From Burkholderiales bacterium (lineage in GTDB: Bacteria; Pseudomonadota; Gammaproteobacteria; Burkholderiales; Burkholderiaceae_C): DNA of 64,000 nucleotides. The stretch spans positions 1 through 64,000 of the forward strand of contig CANHVY010000006.1 in NCBI GenBank assembly GCA_947464185.1. The letters are read 5' to 3'. Below are positions 39,508 to 49,698 of the stretch, one piece after another (within the stretch, counting starts at the first letter, position 1; every line of letters begins with the position of its first letter). Both the position numbers and the translations under genes were made by a program. The notes beneath the pieces were generated by a model. The model was not told the origin of the DNA. It saw only the letters and a program-made list of their open reading frames with translations, and ran no database searches.

Positions 39508-41697
39508 GCGCGCTCTGGCGCCCCAGCGCTGACCCCTTCCACCGCGACTTCAGCAGAACATGACCGTTCCACGTCCTGGGCAGCGAGCAGCCCCGCCGCT
39601 CGGTCCAATGGCACCACGGTAGCCAGCGTCGTGCCGCCTCGCGGCTGCAGGCGCGGCGGGAAGACTGCGATCTTCTGCGCCGGCGCCAGGCGCGTCTCGC
39701 GCCCGGGCTCAAGGTCGCGCTCGTTCACGCCAGCCACCGGAGCGCGCGCCACGCCGTCGACGATCTCCAGGTCCCACCACCAGCGCTTGACGGGATTACG
39801 CTCGCCGCCGCCCGTGCGGTCGTCGTGTTCAATGAGATCACGCCGAGCTGCCGCGCTTTCGATGGCCTGCCACAGCCGTTGCTCGTACTCCACCAGGTCT
39901 TCGCTGTTGAAGGGGCAGGTCTTCATGCAGCGGCCGCAGGCCGAGCCCTTCATGTTGGTCAGCCGGTACTTGCCGCACTTCTCCACGTCCGGCTTCCAGA
40001 TTTCATAGCCGTTGAAGACAGTCTTGGGGCCGTAGGGGATGGCGTTGCAAGGGCATTCGCGCGCGCACTTCAGGCACTGCGCGCAGGTGTCCTGCAGGCC
40101 GAAGTCGATGGGCTGGTCCACGGCCAGGGGCAGGTCGGTGGTGAAGACTACCGACTTCGAGCGCGGACCGATGAAGGGGTTGAGCACCAGCTCGCCAATG
40201 CGTGACAACTCGCCCAGCCCGGCCATCAGCACGGCCGGCAGGTGCAATACCTCGGAGTGGGCGTTGGAGTGGGCGCGGGCGCCAAAGCCCATGCGCCTCA
40301 CATGCGCGGCCATCAGCCCGGCAATCAACGCGCCGCGCAGGTAGGCCCGCATGGACTGCGCGCCAGAGATCCAGTCGTCGCCCGAGGCGCCCTCCATGGT
40401 CTCGAAACCCTGGTCGATCAGCATCACCACCGCAAACCGGTGGTAGGGCTCGATGGGCCGGCCTTCTACCTCGTCATGGGAATACCACATCCAGGGCTCG
40501 GCCTCGCAGATGCCCACGAAGTCCGCCCCGAGGAAGTGGCCCAGCGCCTTGATGGACTGCGCGTTGCGCAGGGGGTCTGACAGGTTCCCGCCCCAGCCCG
40601 TGGGCTGCAGCTTTTCGCGCGAGCCCTGCAGCGGCACCAGTCCCCGGATGAGCGGCGTCATCGCCAAGGCCAGCGGGTGCTTGATCGCAAAGCGGCTGCG
40701 CTCCTGCTGCGCGCGCGGGCCCAGGTCACCGGCCAGGGCGCGGGTGAACAGGTCGGCGCGCTTGGGCACGCGCTGGATGCGCGCGCGGTCGATCATCGTG
40801 GTGGGTTGCGCCACGCGGCGAATGCGCTCCATGGGCGAGCGCCCCAGGTGCACGGGCCGCTGCGCCAGGTCATCGTCCTCGAAACCCGGCCGCGTGCCGC
40901 CCACGCCGAGCCAGGCCTCGGTGTCGGGCCAGTCCAGCGATTCGTCGGCCGCGATGGGCACATCGCAGGCGATGTCCAGATCGGTGGTGACCACGCCGAT
41001 GCGAAAGCCTCGGCGCGAGAACGGCATTTGCAGCACCCCATCCACGGCGCGTGCCACGCCAGCGCGCTGGGCCAGCGCCGGCAGGTCCAGCGCGGTGTCA
41101 CATGCCACATGCCACATGCCCGCGGGCCTGCCAGCCCAGCGTCCGCAGATAGCCCGCCAACACGGCTGCCACCTCGGCGCAGCGCAGGTCAGTGCGCTCG
41201 ACGTTGCTGCCCCGGACCCAGGCGTCCCCCGGCTCGCCCTCTGCCGGCTCGCGGCCGAACTCGATGAGGAAGACCAGGGCGTGGGTGTGAGCAGGGGTGT
41301 CAACGGGGGTGTGGGTAGCAGCTTGCGCGGCCGTGGCAGATGCAGTGGTGGCGGTGGGCGCATAGCCACCCGCACTTCCCCGTTCGGCGAGATTCAGGCG
41401 GCAAACCCCCGCCAGCGTCGCGTCCAGGAAATAGACCGCGGCCTTCAGGTGCTGCTGGCGCGCCACCAGGTCATCCGGGATGGGCGCGCGGGCCGAAGCT
41501 ACGGCACCGTCAAGCACAGGGGACAACAGGCGACGGTACTCGGGAACGCTGCCTGACACCGCATGGACACCCGGACTGCAGCCCTCCCCCGGCTGCACGG
41601 CCGGTTGCGGGGGCGCTTCAGGGTCGCGCCGCAGGCGTTCGGTGGGCAACACGCCCATGTGAACGGGCCGGTCGCGGTGGGAGTGCAGGCGGGACAT
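39504..41697 (-). pseudogene. Reductive dehalogenase domain protein (two 4Fe-4S clusters), frameshifted at 41099-41119
   Basis: Downstream frame has DTCAQCLKCARECPCNAIPYGP and EKCGKYRLTNMKGSACGRCMKTCPFNSEDL. The upstream frame (ORF 41098-41724, start about 41697) has the N-terminal domain and ends ARGHVACGM*. Removing one 7-bp unit joins them as ARGHVACDTALDLPALAQ. Confidence 0.85.
41099..41119. repeat. Tandem repeat (CACATGC)x3 inside the reductive dehalogenase gene
   Basis: Three perfect 7-bp units read directly; unit length not a multiple of 3. Confidence 0.95.
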
Positions 41698-41801
41698 GGG
41701 CGGGGCGGGTGGACAGGACCTCAACGGTTGAGCAAGGCCCCTACAGGTGCATGGGTCTTCGTCAAGCGCGGAGTATGCGGCGCCCGCACAATCGACCCAC
41801 C

Positions 41802-42629
41802 ATGACCGATCTCGTCACCCGCCGCCTGCTGGTGGACCTGCAGACACCGTTGCCGCGCCACTGGAACGGGGGCGACGCCTTCCGCACGGCGCTGTTCAAC
41901 GCGCTGTCCATGAGCTTCCCCGCCGGCGAGCAGTTCTTCATCGACTCGGTCAAGCGCGGGCTGGCGCGCCTGGAAGGCCCGGCGCGCGAGCGCTTCGAGG
42001 CCGAAGCGCGGGGCTTCATCGGCCAGGAGGCGACACACCGGCGCATCCACCAGTTGTTCAACGAGCACCTGACACGCCAGGGCCTGGTCAACCACTGGGA
42101 GCCACGCATCCACCGCCGCCTCAAGCGCCTGGAACGCCTGGCGAGCCATGAGCCGCGCGCCTGGCTGGCGGTGACCGCCGCCACCGAGCACCTCACGGCC
42201 TTGCTGTCGGAGTACCTGCTGTCGCACCCACAGGCGCTGGAAGGCGCGGAACCCCGCCTGCGAGACCTGTGGCTGTGGCATGCCAGCGAAGAGAACGAGC
42301 ACCGCTGCACCGCTTTCGACCTGTACCGCGCGCTGGGCGGGAACGAAACTTGGCGGCTGCGCCTGTTCCGCCTGGTGAGCTGGCACTTCGCCACCGACGT
42401 GCTGCGCCAGACCCTGCACAACCTCTGGCGCGACGGCACCTGGCGCCAGGCTGCCACCTGGTCCAGCGCCTGGCGCACCCTGTTCGGCCCGCAAGGCGTG
42501 GTGCTCACGCAATGGCGCGGGTGGCGTCGCTACACCGCGCCCGACTTCCACCCCAGCGAAGCCGATGGCCTCAAGGCGCAGCGCTGGCTGGCCGAGCACG
42601 CGGACCTGGCGCCGCGCGTGCGGGGCTGA
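41802..42629 (+). CDS. Metal-dependent hydrolase (PF10118-like, di-iron ferritin-like)
   Basis: FSFPAGE-like SMSFPAGEQFFIDSVKR; FIGQEATHRRIHQLFN; WLWHASEENEHRCTAFDLY. Confidence 0.85.
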   Translation: MTDLVTRRLLVDLQTPLPRHWNGGDAFRTALFNALSMSFPAGEQFFIDSVKRGLARLEGPARERFEAEARGFIGQEATHRRIHQLFNEHLTRQGLVNHWEPRIHRRLKRLERLASHEPRAWLAVTAATEHLTALLSEYLLSHPQALEGAEPRLRDLWLWHASEENEHRCTAFDLYRALGGNETWRLRLFRLVSWHFATDVLRQTLHNLWRDGTWRQAATWSSAWRTLFGPQGVVLTQWRGWRRYTAPDFHPSEADGLKAQRWLAEHADLAPRVRG

Positions 42630-42665
42630 GCGCAAGCTGCAGCCGGCCCTTCGGGTCGCCCGGCC

Positions 42666-44036
42666 TCAGGCGCGGCTCCGCTCCACCACGGTGCGCACGT
42701 CTGCCGCCGCACCCACACTCCAGCAGGCCTCGATCAAGGCCTGCACACGTTCCGCACCCAGCACCTCGTCGGCCTGGCCGTGGAACTTGGCCTCCAGGTC
42801 GGCATCGCTCATGGGGCGCTGCAGCGAGCCGATGGCGTGCTCGATGAAGACATGCTCGCGCCGGCCGTCGCGCAGCACGGCGGTCACGTCCACCTGCTCT
42901 TCGCGGATGGCGTCGTCCAGCGTGGCCACCACCTTGCGGCGCAGCGCCACCAGGGGCTCGCTGGTCACCACGGCGTCGGCGAACTCACCCTCGCCGGCGC
43001 GGCCGAACGTCAGGCCCGCGGCGCAGCCGTGGTAGATGCTGAACTTGGCCTGCAGACCGTCGGCCGGCTCCTTCTTGCCGCACAGCTCCAGCACCAGCGA
43101 GTGCACCTTCAACTCAATGCGCTCCACCTCCTCAGGCTTCACACCGCGCGCGCGCAACTGGGCGCAGGCATCGATGCCCGGGTGCACGACGATGCCGCAG
43201 GCAAAGGGCTTGTAGGCGTTGAACGAGATCTCGAAGCGCTGGCCCAGCTCGTCGGTGATCTCGCGCCAATCGTGCTTGGTGGACACCACCTGCATCAGGC
43301 CGCGCGGGGCTTCCAGCGCGCGCGGGCTGGCGGTGTAGCCGTGGCGCGCCATCAGTGCCGACATCAGCCCGACGCGCGCGGCTGCACCGGGGTGCAGCGG
43401 CTTGGTCATGGAGCCAAACTGCTCGCGCAGGCCCACGGGCTGCGAAGCGGCAATGCCCAGCGCCATCTGGGTGCGCTCCACGTCCAGGCCCATCAGGCGG
43501 GCGCAGGCCGCCGCAGCCCCCAGGGTGCCGGTGGAGCCGGTGATGTGCCAGCCGCGGTCGTAGTGCTCGGGGTACATGGCGTTGCCCACGCGGCAGGAGA
43601 CGTCGATGCCCAGCACCAGAGAGTCGATGAGCGCACGGCCGCTGGCGCCCGTCACCTCTGCCAGCGCCAGCAGCGCCGAGGCCACGGGGCCGGCAGGGTG
43701 GATGATGGTCTTGAGGTGCGTGTCGTCGAAGTCGAAGGTGTGCGAGGAGATGCCGTTGACCAGCGCGGCGCTGGCCATGTCCACACGCTCGGCGCGGCCC
43801 AGCAGCGTGGCCTGCGGTGCAGGTTGCAGCATCTGCACGGCCGCCAGCGCTGCGGCGACGGACTCGTGATGCGAGGCCCCCACGGCGCAGCCCAGCCAGT
43901 TCAGGAACGTACGGTGCGCCTCGTGGTCCACCGCGTCACTCCAGCCCCGTGACGGGTGGTTCGCGACGAACTCGGCCAGGATGCGGGTGACGGGCGGGGC
44001 GTGATGGTCGGCGGCGACCTGGGTGTTGCGGGCCAT
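42666..44036 (-). CDS. MmgE/PrpD family protein
   Basis: FLNWLGCAVGASHHESV; SHTFDFDDTHLKTIIHPAGPVASALLALAE; ACARLMGLDVERTQMALGIAASQPVGLREQFGSMTKPLHPGAAARVGL. Confidence 0.93.
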   Translation of the reverse strand: MARNTQVAADHHAPPVTRILAEFVANHPSRGWSDAVDHEAHRTFLNWLGCAVGASHHESVAAALAAVQMLQPAPQATLLGRAERVDMASAALVNGISSHTFDFDDTHLKTIIHPAGPVASALLALAEVTGASGRALIDSLVLGIDVSCRVGNAMYPEHYDRGWHITGSTGTLGAAAACARLMGLDVERTQMALGIAASQPVGLREQFGSMTKPLHPGAAARVGLMSALMARHGYTASPRALEAPRGLMQVVSTKHDWREITDELGQRFEISFNAYKPFACGIVVHPGIDACAQLRARGVKPEEVERIELKVHSLVLELCGKKEPADGLQAKFSIYHGCAAGLTFGRAGEGEFADAVVTSEPLVALRRKVVATLDDAIREEQVDVTAVLRDGRREHVFIEHAIGSLQRPMSDADLEAKFHGQADEVLGAERVQALIEACWSVGAAADVRTVVERSRA

Positions 44037-44140
44037 GGGAACGGTCTCGGTCGGTCGTGGTTCAGGAGCGGGACGCACGCCTGTGAAGGCTCTTGGCGCG
44101 CCCGCGTGATCTCTGCGGTGTTGCGGCGCTCAGGCGGCGC

Positions 44141-45136
44141 TCAGGCGTCCAGGTCGATCTTGCGGTCCTTGGCCACCTTGGTCCAGCGCGCGATGTCCTC
44201 GCGGATGAACTGGCCAAAAGCGTCGGGCCTCATCGGCCAGGGCTCCACGGCCTCGGCAGCCAGCTTGTCCTTGAGATCGCCACCGGTCAGCACCGAGCCC
44301 AGGCTCTCGTTCAGGCGCGCCACCACAGCCGCGGGCATGCCCGCGGGGCCGACCACGCCGTACCACTGCAGCGCGTCAAAGCCCTTGAAGCCGGCCTCGA
44401 TCATGGTGGGCACCTCTTTCAGCGCCGGGTGACGCGTGTTGCCGGTAACCGCCAGCGGCCGCACGCGGCCACTGCGGATGTGCGGCAGGCCAGCAGCCAG
44501 CCCCGGGAACATGGCCTGCGTCTGGCCCGCCAGCAGATCGGTGAAAGCCGGGGCGATGCCCCGGTAGGGAATGTGCACGGCGAAGGTGTCCGTGGCCTGC
44601 TTGTACAGCTCCATCGTCAGGTGCGTGAGCGAGCCCTGCCCGGCCGAGCCGTAGCTGGCGCGGCCCGGGTTCTTCTTCAGCCACTGCGTGAACTCTGCGA
44701 TGGTGGACACCGGCAGGCTGGCGTTGACCACCAGCACGTTGGGTGTGGCGCCGATCATGGCCACGGGCGTGAAATCCTTGATCGGGTCGTAGGGCAGCTT
44801 GCTGCGCGTGGCCGGGCTGGTGCCGTGCGTGGCCACATAGCCCTGCAGCAGGGTGTAGCCGTCCGGCGCGGCCTTGGCCGTGGTCTGGCAGGCAATCGCT
44901 CCGCCGCCGCCGCCGATGTTTTCCACGACGAAGTTCTGGCCCAGTGCGCGGCCCCAGCGCTCGGTGACGGTGCGCCCCACGAGATCGCTGCCGCCACCAG
45001 CGGCCACGGGCACGATGTACCTGATGGAGCGGCTGGGAAAAGCCTGCGCCAGCGCGGCCGTCCACGGCGCGCCCAGGCTGCAGGCGCCCACGGCGGACAG
45101 GGCGGGCAAGGTGGTGAGGAGTCTTCTGCGTTGCAT
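44141..45136 (-). CDS. Bug/TctC-family substrate-binding protein
   Basis: FPSRSIRYIVPVAAGGGSDLVGRTV; FVVENIGGGGGAIACQTTAKAAPDGYTLL. Confidence 0.9.
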   Translation of the reverse strand: MQRRRLLTTLPALSAVGACSLGAPWTAALAQAFPSRSIRYIVPVAAGGGSDLVGRTVTERWGRALGQNFVVENIGGGGGAIACQTTAKAAPDGYTLLQGYVATHGTSPATRSKLPYDPIKDFTPVAMIGATPNVLVVNASLPVSTIAEFTQWLKKNPGRASYGSAGQGSLTHLTMELYKQATDTFAVHIPYRGIAPAFTDLLAGQTQAMFPGLAAGLPHIRSGRVRPLAVTGNTRHPALKEVPTMIEAGFKGFDALQWYGVVGPAGMPAAVVARLNESLGSVLTGGDLKDKLAAEAVEPWPMRPDAFGQFIREDIARWTKVAKDRKIDLDA

Positions 45137-45185
45137 GGGGTGTCTCCAGCGAAACGGGTGAGCGAAACGGGTGAACCAGAAAAAG

Positions 45186-45887
45186 TCAGGCTTCGAAGCC
45201 GCAGCGCTGGCGCAGCTCGGCCGTGTCAGGTGCGGTCATCATCTCGATGAAGCGGATGGCCAGCGCAGGGTGATCGGCGCGGGCGGGCACGGCCGCGGTG
45301 TAGACCGTGGCCAGCTCGAACTCGGGCGGCAACAGGCCCACCAGGTCCACGCCCGGCGTGAACAGGATCTCGGTCACCTGCGTGCAGCCGATGGGGTGGG
45401 CGGCCGGCGAGGCGGCGAGCTCCCGCATGGCGGTGGCGCCGTTGGGAAAGGTGCGGATGCGCGGCTGCAACTCGGCGTCCAGCCCCAGCTCCCGCAGCAC
45501 CTTCGCAAAGTGAATGCCGGCGGTGGCGCGCTGCGGATCCGGGAAGTGCACCACGTCGGCCGCCCGCAGCGCCGCCGCCAGGACTTCGGGCGTGGCCACC
45601 GCTGGGTGCGGCGTGCCCGTGCGCACGGCCACACCGGTGCGCACCCGCCCCAGCGGGGCGCGGATGTCGGGCCGCAGCAGGCCCTCGGCGATGAGCGTGC
45701 TCACGATGGCGTCGCTGGACACGAAGAGGTCGCAAGGCTCGCCCGCGGCAAAGGCCTCCTTCATCGCGCCCACGGCGCCGAAGCGGCCATCGGTCTGGGC
45801 CCCCAGCTCCTGCAGCAGGCGCGGCTGCAGCGCGGTCACGAGGCCCTGCGCAGCGCCGGCGCACAGCAGGTGGAGCGTCGTCGTCAT
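45186..45887 (-). CDS. ModA-like substrate-binding domain protein lacking an obvious signal peptide
   Basis: LHLLCAGAAQGLVTALQPRLLQELG; AFAAGEPCDLFVSSDAIVSTLIAEGLL; IGCTQVTEILFTPGVDLVGLLPPEF. Confidence 0.75.
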   Translation of the reverse strand: MTTTLHLLCAGAAQGLVTALQPRLLQELGAQTDGRFGAVGAMKEAFAAGEPCDLFVSSDAIVSTLIAEGLLRPDIRAPLGRVRTGVAVRTGTPHPAVATPEVLAAALRAADVVHFPDPQRATAGIHFAKVLRELGLDAELQPRIRTFPNGATAMRELAASPAAHPIGCTQVTEILFTPGVDLVGLLPPEFELATVYTAAVPARADHPALAIRFIEMMTAPDTAELRQRCGFEA

Positions 45888-45892
45888 GGCCT

Positions 45893-46876
45893 TCAGTCCA
45901 CCTTGATGCCGGCCGTCTTCACCAGGTTGGACCACTTGGCGATGTCGTCGTTCAGGTACTTGGTGAACTCGTCCACGCCCATGGTCAGGGCGGCAGAGCC
46001 CTGGGCGCCCCACTGGCGGCGCAGCTCGGGGTTGGAGGTGATCTTGGAGATCTCGGCGTTCAGGCGGTTCACGATGGCCGCAGGCGTGCCCTTGGGCGCC
46101 ATCACGCCCAGCCAGATGGTGGCTTCATACCCCGGCACGCCGGCCTCGGACAGCGTGGGCAGGTCCGGCATGATGGCCGAGCGCGTGCGGCCCGTGGTGG
46201 CCACGGCCTTGACCTTGCCGGCCTTCACCTGCTCCACCATGGTGGGGATGGCGTCGAACATCAGGTCCACCTGGCCGCCCAGCACGTCGGTGCGGGCCTG
46301 CGCGCTGCCCTTGTAGGGCACGTGCACGATCTTCACGCCCGCCATGGCCTTGAGCAACTCGCCAGCCATGTGGTACGGCGTGCCCGGGCCGGAAGAGGCG
46401 TAGGTCATGCCGTCCGGCTTGGCCCTGGCGGCGCGCAGCACATCGGCCACCTGCGCCGAGGGCAGGCCGGAACGGGCCACCAGCACCAGGTCGGATGCGT
46501 TGATGGGCGCCACACCCACGAAGTCACGCATCAACTGGAACGGCTTGTTCGGAATCAGCGATTCATTGACCGTGTGCGTGTTGCTCATCACCAGCAGGGT
46601 GTAGCCGTCCGGTGCGCTCTTGGCCACGGCGTCGGTGCCGATGATGGAGCCGGCGCCGGGCCGGTTCTCCACCACGAAGCTCTGGCCCAGGGCCTCCTGC
46701 AGCCGCTGCGCCACGATGCGGCCGAAGACGTCGGCCGAACCGCCCGTGGCAAAGGGCACCACCAACCTGACGGGCTTGGCGGCCGGCCACTCCTGGGCAA
46801 AGGCGGCGCCGCTTGCCAGCGCCAGGGCCGCGCTCGCCACGCAGGCGATGCGGCGGATCAGATCAACTCCGCTCAT
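45893..46876 (-). CDS. Bug/TctC-family substrate-binding protein
   Basis: VRLVVPFATGGSADVFGRIVAQRL; FVVENRPGAGSIIGTDAVAKSAPDGYTLL. Confidence 0.92.
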   Translation of the reverse strand: MSGVDLIRRIACVASAALALASGAAFAQEWPAAKPVRLVVPFATGGSADVFGRIVAQRLQEALGQSFVVENRPGAGSIIGTDAVAKSAPDGYTLLVMSNTHTVNESLIPNKPFQLMRDFVGVAPINASDLVLVARSGLPSAQVADVLRAARAKPDGMTYASSGPGTPYHMAGELLKAMAGVKIVHVPYKGSAQARTDVLGGQVDLMFDAIPTMVEQVKAGKVKAVATTGRTRSAIMPDLPTLSEAGVPGYEATIWLGVMAPKGTPAAIVNRLNAEISKITSNPELRRQWGAQGSAALTMGVDEFTKYLNDDIAKWSNLVKTAGIKVD

Positions 46877-47281
46877 GAAGTACTCCAGTTCGATGAAGGC
46901 AGGCCGCGGCCGGGCCGCCGTTCGGCCGGAGCGCATTGTGCGGTGTTGGCAGGCGTGGGGTCGCGACCGGCCAGGCCCGGTTCAGGAAGACGCCGCCCGC
47001 GCCGAGCTGCCGCGCCGCCACGGCAGCACCCCCATGCCGCCGCCGCGGCTGCCAGCACCTTGCCGGCGCCCACCCACTCGGCTTACAGCCCCAGGCCGAG
47101 CAGCCATTGATGGGGGAGCTTACGGGGGCAGGTCACCAGGTCACCAAGAACGCAAGCACGGCCAGCAGGTGCGCGCGCACGCCACCGCCCTTGCTGTCTG
47201 CGCGGCGCGCGCGGTGCGTTGATGGGACGTCCGGCCGCAGCAGGTCACGTCACGTCAGCGGCAGTTCCGACTGGCCTTGGG

Positions 47282-48403
47282 CTATTTGGGTTCAAGGCAC
47301 AGGATCATTTCATCGGCGCTCAGTCGTGCAAGCCGTGGGCCGTGCTTTTTTGATGCGGGCCCACCCAGGGTGCTAAACACACTGGTCACGCTCTGCGTCT
47401 TGACCTTAAAGAGCTTGGACGCGGCGCTCTTGATCATGCTGGCGTCGATGCCGTTTGAGCATTCATGGTCCGGAAAAGTAATGATTGCTGACACGTCGCG
47501 CTGAGCCAGCGATGCCAGCAGTTCTTTGATCGCGGGTAGAGATGTAGTTTTCTGGCTGTACCGCGAACTAGGCCGTTCATTCAACGGTGGGTAGCGGCCA
47601 ACGCCGAAAACGGGGCTTGTGACCCCTGCCGCGATTGCTTCGAGCACATGATAGAAGCGGCTGTACTGGACGGCAGAGTACGGAGGGTCGATGAAGGCTA
47701 GATCGCCAGGCCTAAGCTGTAAGGCGATCTGGTTGGCATCGCCAACATGAGCTTCTCCGGCCACCTGCGCATGGAGTGGGGTGATCTGACCAAGCGCCGC
47801 CTGAACGTCGGCGCACAGATCGCGGTGCCAACTAATCTGCAGGTACTTGAGCGCCGTATCTGTGGGCTGAAATGGCTGTGCTGTATGACCAGGGGATGCT
47901 GCGCATTTGCTCGCTGCTATCACAAGCGCGGCAAGGCAAATTTCCCGCTCGGGAGAACTTGCGGGAACGGTGTCTCGAAGCGCTTGAATCCATGCTGCCT
48001 GAACGGGACTGTAGTAGTGCCCAGCATAGGCATAGACCAGGCTACTCTTGTCAAACTGGTTTGACCAGTTTCGAGCCTCTTTGACGAATGAGGCGTCAAT
48101 GTCGCTGGGCGCCAGCGCACCGAAGGCGTCGAAACGCGATGTCGCCGGGCGCAGCCAGTCGTTCCAGAGTTCGACGGGATCAGCAGCGCTGTCTCGCTGG
48201 ATTACGGCCCCAGCAAGAACTGCGCTGTAGCGTTGCAGATCAAACGCCCAAGTCTCGATCCGATAGCGTTCTGCCACGTGCCAAGCAACTGAAGCAGAGC
48301 CCGTGAAGAGGTCAATGAATCGCTTGTGTCGACCAACCATCCCATTCAGCGCTTCACCCAGACCGTTGCCGAGCATTGCTCGCTTCGAGCCCATGTATTT
48401 CAA
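47282..48403 (-). CDS. D12-class DNA adenine methylase
   Basis: KYMGSKRAMLGNGL; FIDLFTGSASVAWHVA (motif I); LAFIDPPYSAVQYSRFYHVLEAIA (DPPY motif). TTG start overlaps the upstream stop (TTGA). Confidence 0.88.
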   Translation of the reverse strand: MKYMGSKRAMLGNGLGEALNGMVGRHKRFIDLFTGSASVAWHVAERYRIETWAFDLQRYSAVLAGAVIQRDSAADPVELWNDWLRPATSRFDAFGALAPSDIDASFVKEARNWSNQFDKSSLVYAYAGHYYSPVQAAWIQALRDTVPASSPEREICLAALVIAASKCAASPGHTAQPFQPTDTALKYLQISWHRDLCADVQAALGQITPLHAQVAGEAHVGDANQIALQLRPGDLAFIDPPYSAVQYSRFYHVLEAIAAGVTSPVFGVGRYPPLNERPSSRYSQKTTSLPAIKELLASLAQRDVSAIITFPDHECSNGIDASMIKSAASKLFKVKTQSVTSVFSTLGGPASKKHGPRLARLSADEMILCLEPK

Positions 48404-49698
48404 AGACTAGTGCTCCAAGCAAGTAGCGCGTCAGCTCTTGACAGCAAGTGGGTATCCATGCTGCGCGTGGAGGTCGAATGCAGCTGAAACGGCAACGGCG
48501 TTGGCGGACCTTCTAGCTGACTCAGGTGCTCGAAGTCCATCCATTTCTCCTCAGGTCGTGTCCCGGAGTCGGGGTCGAAGAGCCCGGCGTGTGCGAGCCA
48601 GTCTTTGAGCCAATCTCTTGCAGGAGTCTTTGGGTGGTTGGCCAGCGCACTGTTGGGCATCAGTGTCGCCAAACGAAGCAAGAAAAACGCGCGCGCGATC
48701 ATGTTTGCGGGCTTTAGATCGCTGGCAAACGCAAGCTGAAAAATCGGAGAAGGCAATGTGCCCTCATCGAAGAAGGCGGTCAGTAGTGTGCGGGGCGTGC
48801 CCGTGACTCTTTCTAGGTCCTTTACGAGGCGTTGTCGCCAAGTGGCGCGGGCAGCGTCGTCAACCGCAACCTCGTCGTCATTCAGCTCCGCATCAACGAG
48901 GTACCTGACAAGCTCTTGCTCGAAACGTAGGCCAAAGCCGGTTGGCTCTGCCAGGGCCCACAGATCACGCACGAACTCGAAATCCGACACCTGCATCGAC
49001 TGAAGAGGGACCCTTGCTGTCGGCGTCTCGTAGCTTGCTTGATTTCTCGCCGTGTGCTCGTTCCCCATCGCAAGATCAAGCGCCCAGCGATTCAACGTCG
49101 TGTTCGCTGCGATTCGGCCAACGGATGCCTTGAGATCCCCAATCGTTACGGACGGCAGGATCTTCAGTTGCCCGAGCAATAGCCCTTCGGCGGACGGCGT
49201 CTTGGCCCAAGCCTCCCAAAGTTTCCAGACCACTTCGTGCGTCCGCATGGTTCGCCAAGACGGCACTTTCGACGTCCCTCCGCGCTCCAAATAGCTGTTG
49301 TCTCGGTTGCTGACGCGCATGCCATGAGAGGAGAGGAGCGATATGGCTGCTCTCAGCTCGCCGTAGTAGGCGAAATGAATCGCTTGGGCTGGGGCGTTGC
49401 CGAGCATCGATGCAAGCGCAGCGGACAGAAAGCGCCATCCCTCTGTCAAATGCACGAGCGCATCAACGGCGAGAGCCGCTGGGGTCGTTGGCGGCTCGGT
49501 TGCTGGCAGCAGAGGAGCACCAAAGGGCTGCGCGGCTCGGCTAAAGCCGGCGTAGCTGCTCTGTATCAGGCCTGGGTCGCACAGGTCGATCGGGATCAGG
49601 CTTGCTGGCACCAATGGCCTAGTCGGAGGCGCATTGCGATGTCGGCGGTTCTGAGGCTGGTTTCGTTGCGCATGGCTGCGGCGATGGCGGTTACTCAT
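48400..49698 (-). CDS. Hypothetical protein (432 aa) of methylase/DGQHR operon
   Basis: Long ORF overlapping both neighbours (8 bp and 4 bp); no confidently recognised family. Confidence 0.75.
   Translation of the reverse strand: MSNRHRRSHAQRNQPQNRRHRNAPPTRPLVPASLIPIDLCDPGLIQSSYAGFSRAAQPFGAPLLPATEPPTTPAALAVDALVHLTEGWRFLSAALASMLGNAPAQAIHFAYYGELRAAISLLSSHGMRVSNRDNSYLERGGTSKVPSWRTMRTHEVVWKLWEAWAKTPSAEGLLLGQLKILPSVTIGDLKASVGRIAANTTLNRWALDLAMGNEHTARNQASYETPTARVPLQSMQVSDFEFVRDLWALAEPTGFGLRFEQELVRYLVDAELNDDEVAVDDAARATWRQRLVKDLERVTGTPRTLLTAFFDEGTLPSPIFQLAFASDLKPANMIARAFFLLRLATLMPNSALANHPKTPARDWLKDWLAHAGLFDPDSGTRPEEKWMDFEHLSQLEGPPTPLPFQLHSTSTRSMDTHLLSRADALLAWSTSL

Noticed and set aside
47140-47260. 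Short repeats (ggtcaccaggtcacc, ggtcacgtcacgtcag) next to the methylase operon as possible attachment sites
   Set aside because: Too short and imperfect; no integrase, no tRNA end and no matching copy found on the other side at 51.3-51.7 kb.
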